Below, one piece after another: positions 12,014 through 25,700 of a DNA stretch of 64,000 bases. Below the pieces are notes generated by a model. It searched no databases, was not told the DNA's origin, and was given only the letters and a program-made list of their open reading frames with translations. The translations under genes and the position numbers were made by a program. Source of the stretch: Oscarella lobularis (lineage: Eukaryota > Porifera > Homoscleromorpha > Homosclerophorida > Oscarellidae); contig NC_089193.1 of the NCBI RefSeq assembly GCF_947507565.1, positions 1,732,325 to 1,796,324 on the forward strand, given 5' to 3'. Position 1 is the stretch's first letter; each line of letters begins with the position of its first letter.

Positions 12014-12083
12014 CGCGATGAGTACTGCAGAAGCTCGCGTGCGTTAGTTATGCACGTGACTCTACAGTTGACGTGTACCTACG
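12014..12083. promoter_or_regulatory. 70-bp bidirectional promoter (TBC1D2-like / MOB3)
   Basis: Only 70 bp separate the start codons of the divergent TBC1D2-like and MOB3 genes, so both promoters and 5' UTRs share this stretch or overlap the genes. It contains CACGTG (in GCACGTGAC) and a CRE half-site TTGACGTG. No TATA box is visible. Confidence 0.6.
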
Positions 12084-13159
12084 ATGGCTTTTGCAGGCTT
12101 TTTCAACCGCGAGAAGGTTTGCCGGCTGTTCTCGCGATTTCTTTACGAAATCTCCATTGCTTCTAGACATTTCGACCCAAGAAAAAATTCGAAGAAGGCT
12201 CTCTAAAGCAACAACTGCACAAGAAGGCCGAAGTGATGATGAATGCATGGGCGTGGACTTTTTCGATTTCTCCGCGTAGGCGTCACTAAACGCTGGACTC
12301 GATCTTCGTCGAGCCGTCGAATTGCCAGTCGGCGAAAGCCTCGACGACTGGATCGCCGTACACGGTGAGAAAACGCCGTAGAAATGACAAATTCCCGTTG
12401 TAGTACGGGAACTCGTACTTTCGGTATTAGTCGTCGATTTTTTCAATCGAATCAACCTCATATACGGTACGATTGCCGAAGCGTGCACGGCGAAATCGTG
12501 TCCTACAATGTCGGGCGGACCTAAGTGAGAAAAAGAACTAAAAACCTCAGTGACAGTGACTCTAGCGCGCGCGCTAACAGATACGAATACAAATGGGCCG
12601 ACGGCGAAAAATTCAAAAAGCCAGCGAGTTTACCCGCACACGAAGTAGAGAGAGCAAATTCAAAACTAAATTCAATAAATAATCAAAATAAATTATCAGT
12701 ACATAACGCATTTGATGGAGTGGGTCGAAAAACAAATCAACAACGAAGATGTTTTTCCGTCAAATCCGGGTATTTAATAAACACGTGATATTTTTAATTA
12801 ATTAATTAATTAATCATTAAGGCGTGCCCTTTCCTAAAACGTATCAGGGTATATGCAAGAAGATTTTGACGCGTCTTTTCCGCGTGTTCGTCCACGTGTA
12901 CATACATCATTTCGATAAGATTGTTAGCATAGGAGCGGTAGGTTCTATTTAGCCAATGGAATAAGGACTACAAAAAAAATTTGTTGGGGATTTAGGAGGC
13001 ACATGTGAACACTTGCTACAAGCACTTTTACTACTTCGTACGAACGTTCAAACTGGTCGATCCCAAGGAAATAGAACCACTGGTATTTAATTACACATGC
13101 CTTAATTTCTATTGATTTATTCGCTTTAGAGGGAGATGTCCGAGAAAATTTGCAAATAA
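12084..13159 (+). CDS. MOB3: MOB kinase activator 3-like (MOB3)
   Basis: Complete MOB-family adaptor, about 210 aa in eight short exons. Exon 1 (12084-12116) gives [11 protein letters not shown]. Later exons give [56 protein letters not shown], then [70 protein letters not shown], and a last exon ending EKICK with TAA at 13157-13159. The zinc-binding Cys pair (ACTAKSC) and the paired His of HVYIHH and YKHF are present. The [16 protein letters not shown] start and NREK lead fit MOB3 rather than MOB1/2/4. MOB proteins bind and activate NDR/LATS or MST-family kinases. All junctions are GT-AG and in phase. Confidence 0.93.
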
Positions 13160-13294
13160 ACCAATCAACTCTTTTTTTTGCTCGCTAAATATTTTGTAGT
13201 ACACGGGGGTGTGACAGTTTTTGTATCCAGTGAGAACTAGACTACATACAAACAACAAAGACTGATAAAACGTACCTTGCGTCACGCACTGGCT

Positions 13295-15341
<2,047 letters not shown>

Positions 15342-15388
15342 GCTTCTGTCGATTCGGCTTAGCGCACTTCGTCGTGACGTCAAGGAAT
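15342..15388. promoter_or_regulatory. 47-bp bidirectional promoter with perfect CRE palindrome
   Basis: Between the start codons of PSMC3 (-) and the unknown membrane protein (+) there are 47 bp, containing a perfect TGACGTCA at 15375-15382, the ATF/CREB consensus. It lies about 34 bp from the PSMC3 ATG and 6 bp from the other ATG. Confidence 0.55.
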
Positions 15389-16066
15389 ATGATAGTGGGG
15401 AAACTCGCAAAAGCTCTGCGTCCTTTACTTCGCAGCAGCGACGAATTCATCATTTTATTCTCGTTCGAAACAGCCGCAGAAGTTCTCGGAAACGATAGCC
15501 GAATAGATAACAGCCGCACGTACGCGGAACTAATCCGTTTCGCCGCCAACTTCACTGGCAGTCGCGATGGCAACAGCGAGGAACTAGACTACTTCCTGAA
15601 AGCATTTCAATGTGCAAACTTGGCCCGCTCTCTCGCCCAAACGATGATTTCTAAATCCGCTACATTGGGTAAAAATTAGCAACAGCGAAAAAATTAGATA
15701 CAAATACCTCGTACCCCGTAGAAGTCATTGCAACGTTTTCTAGCTGTCATGGCAACAGGTGCTATAGCACAAGGCGCTTTGACTCCGTGGCAAATCGTGT
15801 CTGTGGCCATAGAGGCAGGCATCAAAACTCTATCTAATAGAACTATTCCTGACAAGCGGAATACAACGAAGACGAGACTCGTTATAAAGTTATTCGGTGC
15901 GTTGACGTCAGTTGTCGTGGGGTCAGTGACGGCGGGACGCTACGGGGCTCTCGGTGGAATTCTAATGTGGGGAACGAGGGAATTTGCCTGTCAAGCGACA
16001 GCGCTCCTAAGCGCTATCGCGCTTCCTACGAAAGCGAGACAAATCGTAGCTTATTTAACAGTTTGA
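15389..16066 (+). CDS. Unknown small membrane protein (200 aa)
   Basis: Two exons, 15389-15668 and 15744-16066, joined by a 75-bp GT-AG intron (GTAAAAATTAG to TTTTCTAG) give a continuous 200-aa frame. The shorter apparent intron ending at 15721 breaks the frame, so the later acceptor is chosen. The N-terminal half is soluble and helical (MIVGKLAKALRPLLRSSDE, then RTYAELIRFAANFTG). The C-terminal half holds two or three likely membrane segments: AVMATGAIAQGALTPWQIV, LVIKLFGALTSVVVGS and a Gly-rich stretch to ATALLSAIAL. No signal peptide is seen. I do not recognise the family. It is divergent from PSMC3 and convergent with SHOC2 (90 bp apart). Confidence 0.7.
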
Positions 16067-16155
16067 CATATGCGTGTTTTTTTTATAGACTAGCTCTACG
16101 TTTATTCTCATATCTACGTCTCTCTAAAAGCGCTGTTTCTCGGTTGTAATCCTAA

Positions 16156-18789
16156 CTAAATGACATTGCCCTGTAGGGCCCTTGCGTTCTCAAGTACTAA
16201 CCCCAGAAACGTATAGAAAAAGAAAACGCGCGCGTTTAGGGGCCCCCTTACCATAATTATCGCCGATGGTCCCCCGTCGACGACTTGAGGCGGAAGACGT
16301 CCCAAGGGGCAGCCTTCGATGCTCATCAGAGCCAGTTTTCGACATAGGGCTAATTCGAAGGGAAGCATCTGCAAATTGGGGTTATCATTTAGATATAATT
16401 CTTCGAGGGACTCCAATGTTCCTGTGAAAAATAAACGAATTATTTTCACAATTAAAATTTGGGTATTATTATTATTATTAACCCATTTCTTCCGGAAGTT
16501 GAGTGAGATTATTTTCTCCCGCGCTGAAGTGTTTCAAGTTGACCAAATGACTAAAGAAAGAGAGAATGCCACAATGTTCGCTAATTAAAAAATGATTAAT
16601 TTATACCCAATTCCTCTTGGCAATACTGTTAATCGATTGGATTGCACTGAGAGTTTCGTCAGCGAAGTGAGATACCCTGAATCTCCCGTATAAATTAATT
16701 TAGATTTAAATTTCTAAATCATTGCCTATTTCTGCTGGAAGAGATTCGAGACGATTTCCTTCTAAATCTAAGTGAATCAAATTGCAGAGGCCCCCAATGC
16801 TCTTTGGCAACAATTTGATGACGTTGTTGCTCAATATGAGGACCTCAAGTTTCGTCAAATGTTTTATATCATCTAATAATGGAGAGAAAATCAAGAGGAG
16901 AGGGCCCCCTTTTCTTTTTCGACGCTAACCAGGCAATTTAGAGATCTGATTCGACGCCAAATTTAGTTCCGTAATTTGAACCCAACTACCAAAATCTAAC
17001 AACGCGTATTTTCCAATTAAAATCACCTATTTAGAAGATGCACCTACCTAAGGGAAGACTTGATATGAGATTGTCTTTCAAGTGAACTTTAGTCTAATGA
17101 AAAAATTAGTCAAAAAAAGCCCTGAATTTCTCAACGAAGCTCTAACCAATTTTTTTGCTTCAGAGAACACACCAAAGGGGACTATAGTAACCTTATTATG
17201 CTCAATACTAAAAGACTACCAGAAAAAAAGATGAATATTAGTAATTATTCTATATGTAGTGTGAACTGACAGTGAGTGGGCCAAATTGTGCCGGAGGACC
17301 AGACGGGAATTCTTCAAACTGATTCCTAGCTAATTGCAAACTACTACAATTCTTAAATCTCTTCAAAAGCCCCTCCTAGAGAAAGAGAGAAAGAGAGAAA
17401 GGGACTCAGAGAGGGGGGACCCCATATGATTTTTCTTTTCTTTTTACAGGGAGAGTCTTCAATTTGTTTTGTTCTATGTTGAATTCTTCCAAATCGGAAC
17501 ACTTTTCCAATTCGGCGGGGATTTCCCTGATGCGATTGTATCGAATTCCCAATCGTTTCAAACACGTTAAACAGCCAATCGTTTCCGGCAAGTCGACCAA
17601 TTCGTTATGCTGGACGTCGAGCGTCACCAGCTGATTACAATTCCCAATAGCTATTAATTAAAATAATTAATCTACGGAGGGATCAAAGATTTTTTCAAGT
17701 TGCATTACAGTGTGGCAAGTGTTCGAGATGATTATGCGCTACATCGAGAACGGAGAGACACCTGAGATATCCAATTTCTTCAGGTAACTCCTTGAACTTA
17801 TTCTCGCGCATACTCAGCGTGGTCAATTGCTAATAGATTAATCAAGGAAAAAATTATTTTGTTTTCTCGGAGATGCCTCCGTTCGTTTTGCACCGTCAAA
17901 TTTTTAATTTCCGGGGTCAGCGACGTCACGCGATTAAAACGAAGGAAGAGAGTTTGTAGCGAACGAAGCTGATACACTACAAAAGGAACCTAGGCAAAGA
18001 GGAGTGACCCTATCATCCCTAATATATATTTTTAATTAAACGGACTTCCTTGAGCCTGTTATGTCTCAGATCGAGAACCTTGAGACATAGTAGAGACTCG
18101 GCTTCGTCTAATAAAATTAATTAATAGCGATTAATTAATTAAGAGAGCACTTGTTCGCGTTTATTTGCCTGGAAGAGACGAGAGCATGTTCTCGCTCAAA
18201 GCCAATATTTTCAAATTAAGAAGCGAGCTGATTTCGGGCGGCAACGTCGTCAGTCGATTCCCGTATAAATACATCTCCTCCAAGTGAGATAACTGAAAGA
18301 AAGAAAAAATTAAAAGACCACGCCCCCGCATCCATCTGACTCACTTCCTTGATGTATCGAGGCAATTCGGTTACCTATCATCAGAACCCGGAAGTAGCGG
18401 TTCCCCCGGGACCGGAAGCGAAGGCGCATTGCGCATATATGGAACCAAACCTCGCATCGACTCAAATCGAGTCTCATGTCGTGTTCCTCCTTGCATTTCG
18501 CCATCACTTTCTTCACGTCCTTCTACGAAACGAATGCGCGCGCGCGAGAAAAAAGAGAAAGAATTTCAAGATGGCGTCGCGGCGCCGCCGACGCGACGAT
18601 TTCTCATCGATAACTCACCGCGACGCTCTTCTGTTCGGTCGTCGCGCCTCTCTGCTTCGGCGTGAGCGTCTTGACTTTCTGTCCGTCGCCCATATTCACC
18701 GTGACGCGCTTCGATCGAGCCGAAAACGCCGACGCACCGAGTCGCGGACTTTCGCTCTGATCGTGCTTGTTCTTCGTTTTCGCCGACAT
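16156..18789 (-). CDS. SHOC2: Leucine-rich repeat scaffold SHOC2
   Basis: SHOC2 forms the SHOC2-MRAS-PP1C phosphatase that dephosphorylates RAF at its inhibitory site. Start [16 protein letters not shown] (18789), a short disordered basic N-terminus. The LRR solenoid opens with MRLDLSRCE and runs through about 20 repeats over small exons. Clear units include [37 protein letters not shown] and [20 protein letters not shown]. Conserved C-terminus: [20 protein letters not shown], then after a 55-bp intron [13 protein letters not shown] and TAG at 16156-16158; human SHOC2 ends in FLKMQGPYRAMV. The N-terminus contains an RVTV sequence that could be the RVxF-like PP1 contact, but that is only suggestive. 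Confidence 0.94.
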
Positions 18790-18943
18790 GCCGTTTTTCG
18801 GCGTCTATTGCGGTACAATACGTCGTACTACGGAGGAAAAGAATCTCGATTGTACGGGAACTCAAATCTCTTGCCCCTAATGAATAAATAAATACTGTAG
18901 CATAGTCGATATATAACTGATGTCCGGAAAATAGAATTATTTT

Positions 18944-21900
18944 CTAGCAGCTGCAGCCTTTTTTTTTCGCGACGACTGGTTTGTTTAGTATCAGCCCCCC
19001 ATCGTTGACACTTTTGGCCAAGTCATCATCTTGATGAGATATGAGAAGTCTATAGAAAATAAATAACGAATTAAATAATAAAATGCATACGAATCGTTTC
19101 TACGTTGTTAATTGGTAGAGACTCTCTTCCATGTTGTGTCCACTGAAAGCGCTCACTTCCGAAAACGTGGCACCGTATTCCTTATAGAGAAAAAGGAATT
19201 TTCAAAGCAAATCCCACGCGTTTTAGTGACTTCTACCTCAGCCAAAGCAGCGCCTCTTTTCGTCGAGACAAAATCTCTGCCCAACCCACTCGATTCACCA
19301 TCGCGAAGATCCGTCTTATTACCCAATATCATTAACGATATACTAGCATCAGACTTGTTTGAATCCTATTGTGCGTGAAAGCACAAAAATTGACGCAAAA
19401 AATAAAGACTTCACTTACCTCAATGTAAGCCACCCATTGTCGAATAGCCGTAAGGGACTCCCAATTCGTGACGTCGTACATACAAATAACACCATCCGCT
19501 TTACGAAAATACTGCCTACTTATGCTGTGATATCTAAAAAAAAAAACAGGGATACATACTCTAATAGAGTGAGTGCATCCGTTACCTTTCTTGACCAGCC
19601 GTGTCCCAGAATTGTATAGAGACAATTCCGGTGTCAAGTGCTACGGTTTTCGTGCGAAAATCCAACCCTTAGACATAGCCCCAAAACGTGAAAAAGTTTC
19701 CCCAATCGAACTACGTATCAACAACTCACCCACAGTTGACGCAACTGACACGCTGAACACTCCAGAACAAATGCGATCGATCCAACTCGTCTTACCGACG
19801 CCCGAACTGCCCGCCAGAACAACTTTGAAAACGCGATCAGGCAAAACGGCGATGCCACACTCTTCCTCCTCCTCCTCAACTTCGTTCTCCTCCCTCGGAG
19901 AAGCCCCATCTGTTCTCTCCTCGTCGCTATCGGCAACGCTCTCCTCCAACTTCGTCACGACTTGCTGCAACGTCTCCTCAGTGCTAATCTTTCGATTTTC
20001 TTCCCCTTTCTTATAATCTCGCGCCAGCGAACTCATTCGCTGCACTTTCGCCCTATCGCTCGGTCGAACGTCCTCCAACGTCTTCGCGCCGACGACGACG
20101 GGAATCGGCTTTCGTACGCGTCGCTGTCGCAACGACATCGATCGAAAGCCGCCGCGTTCGAACGGTCGAACGTAGAAATTCTCCGAAAAAATTTGCGACG
20201 ACGACGAAGAGGGACGCGGCGGAAAAAAGTCGACGTCCGGTTGAGGCGACTTCGACTTCTCCGAGCAACTGTCGCGCGATAGAGCGCGAATTTCTTCCTC
20301 GTCGCTTTCTCGTAACGATTCCCGCGTTTGAAGACGGGGTACGACTTTTCCGACGTTTTTATGGCGAATTGTTGGACTTTGCGCGGCGTAGACGTCCGCT
20401 GCTATGAGTTCTTCCGCTGAAACTTCGCCGTGGATGACGATACTTTGAGAGGGAGGGGGGGAGACGTTTCTGAACGATTTGGGTTATAGATTCTTTTTTT
20501 TTACCCTTCTCCTGATCGGACGGGTCCCCGCGCTTCGACGTAGAGACTCATTAGGGATGGCTTGCTGCGAAGTCGACGAATTCTCTGCTCTTCGACTTCG
20601 GAGATCTGGTAAACGTCTACTAGGACTCTAATTGGGTTGTCCAATGTCGGACCCACCTGTGCGCCGATCGTATCTTCGTCGCTTTTGTCGAGGAGTTGAC
20701 GCATTAGCTCGGAATTCAAAGCGCTAGTAGGAAAATTCAAAAAAATCGATTATACAGTGTATACGATACCTGTATTTGTCTTTTTCGTGTTTCAAGTCGC
20801 CTTTTAGTTTTGCTATGTCGGCGATCATGTCAACGCTGAGAAAATTAAAATATGAGTCGTGATTTTTTGATTGCACGTGTGTTGTTTACCTTGAGACTTT
20901 TTTGAAATTTTCTAATGATTTTTTGTCAACTTCGTCTCGTTCTTCGAGCGTTTTTCCGTTGCTCTTCTCCCTCTCTTCCAACTGGTTTTGTAGCCAAACG
21001 TTATTCTATAAAAATAAAACGTTTTTCGTATTATGCATAAGATTTATTTCTATGCATACCTTTTTATAGTCTTCCAATTGTTGTCTAGTTGCGTTCAACT
21101 CGAAATCCTTGTCACCCAATTGCCGAATTTGAGATTCCATTTGAGCCAATTTCTCCAAATAGTCGTCCACCTCCTTCTCCTTGTCTCGCACTTGTTTCAA
21201 TAATTTCTCGCGAATTTTCATCTCGCAACGAGCACTCTATTTAATTAATAGAGAACGAATATTTTTTTCACGTAGACTTGAAGATTTTATTTTACTTCGG
21301 CTCTCGCTTCTTCTTCGGCGGCTTCGAGCTGCCACGTGGCCTCGTGATCCAAAGCCCGCACGTCATTTTCATACTGAGCAGATTGCCTAATAAAATTTAC
21401 GTAGTCTTCTCTCTCTGTTGAAAAACAAAAAGATTTTTTTTCACCTTTTCATTACGTCTCTTAGGGCGTTGTTCTCCTCTTTCTGTTTCTTCATCTCCTG
21501 ACTTACGACGATCATCATGTCGCGAAATGGACCCAATACTTCCGGATTCGAATGTTTCATCTCCTCCCAAATCTGCTGCAAGCGAGTCCCACTAAAAAAA
21601 AGAAACCCAATAGATATGCTTACGTCACATCCTCTAGGCTCTTTTTTAGGTAATATCTTCTAATCACATCTGTCTCTCTTCCCATCTACGTTACCTATTT
21701 CCACTGAAAGTATTTCCCGTACTGGCAACGGCGTCTTCCCACGCCAACTGACTTTCATAGACACCGAAATTAGCGGCTCCACTTCCTCCCCTATCATCCA
21801 AACTCGACACGCCACTCGTCTCAGATTCCTGATCTCCTCCTCCCCAACTCGACATCTCCCGCTCGAAATCGGCGCATGTGAGCAATCCATCGCCGTCCGA

Positions 21901-22362
21901 ATCCAACTCGGCGAACAACGAATCGATGACGTCGCCACTCCAATCGAGCCCCGCCAAACGACATCCCATTTCCACGTCCGAACGATTCACGATTCCCTTC
22001 GCGTTCACGTCGCATAGGTCGAAGAGTTCGCGTGCCGTCCGATCGCCGGCGACTTCGGCGACGGAGCTCTTTCGACGACGCCGTCGCAATTCGACGACGG
22101 ATGACGTCGGACCCGAAGGGGGGCTCCGACGTCGTTCCGCGTCGCGTTTCGACGCGGCGATGCGCGAATAGCCGTCGACGAATTCGTCGAAGGAGATTTT
22201 GCCGTCGCCGTTCTTGTCGAGCGCGTTGAACAGCTGTTCGATCTCCGTTCCGTCGTCGCGCGAGTCCAAGGCGAAAGCGAGGTCGTTTTTGTCGAAATAG
22301 CCGCGTCCGTCCGGATCGAGTCGTTCGAACATCGTCGACAGGTCGACTTCGTCGGACGCCAT
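18944..22362 (-). CDS. RASEF: Large atypical Rab with EF-hands and coiled coil (RASEF/Rab45-like)
   Basis: Start MASDEVDLSTMFERLD (22362). Four EF-hand loops are visible: DPDGRGYFDKND, DKNGDGKISFDE, DVNAKGIVNRSD and DSDGDGLLTCAD. The second and fourth are canonical and the first and third degenerate. A coiled coil follows (about 20760-21590), then a disordered acidic linker, then a Rab GTPase. G1 is GSSGVGKTS, G3 is WDTAGQER and G4 is GNKTD. The G5 position reads VSAF rather than the usual SAK. The protein ends KKKGCSC, a CXC geranylgeranylation tail, with TAG at 18944-18946. Human RASEF has two EF-hands; the order EF-hand/coil/Rab is otherwise the same, and CRACR2A/Rab44 share it. Likely a Ca2+-responsive trafficking GTPase (family knowledge plus inference). 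Confidence 0.9.
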
Positions 22363-22719
22363 CGAGAAAGGACGAAAAAACGAACGCTATCTTCCGGAAA
22401 GTAAACACAATATGTATACGGGTACGGGGGATGACAGTTGTAACGTCCCAGGGCGTGGTTCATAGATACAGCTGTCTGAATATTCGATTTCCTATCTTGT
22501 CTGGGTTCTTCGAGTGTGCAAATAACATTAGAAGGGTCCATTTTCGCGGTTAAGTAACTACAGTACGAGATATATCAGAAATTCGGTACTTTAGGACCCC
22601 TTTACATAAACAAGGCCCCCAAACTTTCAAACTGTATTGAACTATATTGTACACCCCGAGAAAAAAGAGAAAAAATCAAAGAGACGTGTCACCTGTCCTA
22701 GTCTCCCTACCGTAGAAAC
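22363..22719. other. Intergenic: RASEF promoter and TBC1D9-like 3' flank
   Basis: 357 bp between the RASEF start codon and the TBC1D9-like stop codon. It must hold the RASEF 5' UTR/promoter and the neighbour's 3' UTR. No further gene, tRNA or repeat is visible. Confidence 0.6.
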
Positions 22720-25700
22720 TTACTTTTCGCTTGTCAGAGGCGAATCAAGTCGATCATATTCCGGCAAATCCCAATCCTTGACGAAATACTCGCTCAGCGG
22801 TGGCTCGGTTCGTATAGCGTCGCCAAACTCTTTGAACGTGATCGACCAGGCAGACAGTGGCTCGGCGACCTTACCGACCTTTTTCTCGGCGTCAGCGCCC
22901 ATCAGGGGCGGCTCCTCATACTTTTGACCCCATTGGAGAATGAGATTGCCGCAGCGCGCGACGGATTGATAGAGCTGCTGATTGGACTCCTTCTCGTCGT
23001 CAATAAAACTATACAAGGTCTTCCAGAGCAAAATGAATTGCTCCTGGGGAAGGAGAGTAAGGCTGGGGCTCCCTCAAATAAATTCTTATCTATGTATACC
23101 TGATTCATTGGTGGAAGGGATTCGAGGAGACTTCCTAGAGTCGATTGCGAGCCTGTCATGCTTCCTGAACTCGTCGAATGTAGGCTAGCCCTCTCGGCTT
23201 GTTTCTTTTCTGTCGTCGCTTCGATTTCGCAGTGGAACAGTGAATGCGAGTGCTGCTCGTCGTCGACGTGACTGGAATCGACGCTTCCGGGCGTCACCAG
23301 AGCCGGCGCGACGTGCATTCGATAGAGAAACAGGAGTCGACGTCGGAGATCGGCGCGTAGAATCGACTCGAGGAAATGAACGAACGACTCAAAGGATATA
23401 AGGCCCTCGTCATTCCTCACAATAACCTGTATAGACGTTGGTTGAAGTAAGGGAATCAAGGCTGGGTTTTTCTTACTCGAAATGCTCTACTGGCTAAATC
23501 GACGGCCAAATCGGATTTTCCCCACGGCGTAAGTCGGACGAATAGCTTGATGAAGTACTTCAAGTTGATTGTAGTCGCTTGGCCTTTATTTAACAACGCG
23601 GTGGCGCTTGGACGCGGCGACGTGGACGTTTTGCTGTTCTTCCACAATTGAGATTGTCTATGAGCTTCCTACGTGAAAAAAATGTACTAAATATTCATTT
23701 CGAAGCGGGTTATCGCACTTGGAAATAGTGATAAAGCGTCGTTATCTCTTCTTTGGAGAACTGGCAGTCGTCCATGAGATTTCGAACGACCGTTCGTTGC
23801 GTCGATTCTTCGAGAGTCTAAAAACCCCCCAAAAATTATAAAAAATCTTCAACTATATATAGTCCCAAACCCGAACGACAGTAAGACGTCGAATATTCCG
23901 ATAATTATCAACACTCTCAAGAGATATGAACCCGTACTGTCGATCAGACAGCTGAACAAGATCGGCAATATCAATCGAAGCAACAGCAGTCTAAAAAACA
24001 TTTTAAAAAAATCCCCTTATTTCGTATAAATTTCTTACGCTGTGCGGATCCTGATAGTGAGCGACGGCGAGTGCCGCCGGTGTCGACACGAGCGCCGATT
24101 TGCTGGCGTCGCGATTGCTCACGCGACCGAGATATTGACCGAGAATCGCCATCGCTTCGCCGTCGTCTTCGACTTTGAGAAGATCGACTTTGTTGGCGTC
24201 GAGAACGGTGAGAGCGATCTGAAAGAGAGCCTAAAGGAAATGCTAAGAAACGGGGGATTCGATGATGACGATGAGGTGAATCACTTTAGCGCCGTCGAGA
24301 AAGAAAAAATCGATTATATGAACGGCACTGGTGTAGGGCATCACGCTAGATACGATATACATCGTTTATGAGAAGAATCGTTTATTTTTCTACCTTAGGA
24401 AAAGGGTCAGAAACCAGGAGAGCGTTATCATGGACAAAACGCCCAATTCTCTCAAGTGCTCAAATAATTCCGGAAGGTGTTCACCCGTCAAATCTTCAAA
24501 GACTCCTACGTTAGAAAATTTTTACTGTCTAACATTTCTGCGTCTCGTTTCTAAGCCGACCTTGATCGATGAGAGCCCCGACAACTCTCGTGTTATAGTA
24601 ATCAGGTAGCAAGCGCTCACATATTGCAACTAGAAGCCAAAACGCTTCTTCCTCGGTGCAATAAACGAGCAAAACGCTGCAGACAATATTCATAGCCTGG
24701 CAGTAGCCTAACACAAAGAAATCCCCCATGGAGAGAACCCCCACCCCTCTCCTACCCCACCTATAGTCGGATTCCGAGCAGCGTACGCGGTCAGCACGCG
24801 ACGCAGCGCGCCAATGCCGACCTCAGACTGAAAAGCGGGATGCTCAGGAAGAGATCTGATAAACGACAAACATAAAGGGCCCCCCTAATCTATATTATCC
24901 AATAGAATTTTACCGATGTAAATCGCGTTCAATTTCGTCTCCAACAGCGGCGAGTTTGCCTTTGCTGTCAGCCACGAGTTTGGAGTAATAGTTTGGATTC
25001 GTCGCGAGCTGGGGGGGAGAGAACGTCGATTGAAAAGAAATATTCTTTTTAATAGGGTTTCGTCCTACTTCGTTTATGGCACCTGACGTTAGCATCCATA
25101 TCTCTTGTCGTACGGAACTGGGGATTCCCTTTAGGATTAGATCTCGAAAAGCGCTCGTGCGATACATGCAAATTCCTCTAAAATCGAATCCCTTTAAGTC
25201 TCGGTCGCCTCGCGCCTTTTTTAAAAAATTAAACAAACCTTCCGTATTCTGAAAAATGGATATCCCAGAGGTTTTCCTTGACCGCTTCACGGTGACTGAT
25301 CTCCTTGTCTTCTTCTTTGAATAGACGTCCCAGCGGTTGGTGGACGTCTTCGGACTTCGTTTCATCGTCGAAAAAAGGCCTAGACACGTTCGTTTTTAAT
25401 TGAATAATTAATTATTTTCTCTACTTTGTCGAAGCAATGGGAGGAGTGCGAGAAAGAAAGTCGGAGATTCGACTGCAAAGCAAATCTTGATCTTTCAAAG
25501 AGGCAAACAAAAACGCAGCCTAGACAAAAAATAAATAAATTTTTTTCAATTAAAAATTTTCCGACCTTCGATTTCGTCGTAATGTGAAGAGCATTCGGTA
25601 GTACTTCGGACGTATTGACTTTTTCCACGACGGCGATTTCTCGCATTGGAATTATGACGTCACACATTCGTTTAATCTTAGAATAAGAAATAGGTCCCCC

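Noticed and set aside
12525-12788. Single 87-aa ORF with [14 protein letters not shown]
   Set aside because: It is an exon of MOB3 read through its flanking introns, not a separate gene.
15669-15721. 53-bp intron for the unknown membrane protein ending at CCCGTAG
   Set aside because: It breaks the reading frame; the acceptor TTTTCTAG at 15743 restores it with a 75-bp intron.
18349-18891. 180-aa Arg-rich plus-strand ORF
   Set aside because: Antisense to the first SHOC2 exons; composition is that of a shadow frame.
24042-24371. 109-aa plus-strand ORF
   Set aside because: Antisense shadow of TBC1D9-like exons.
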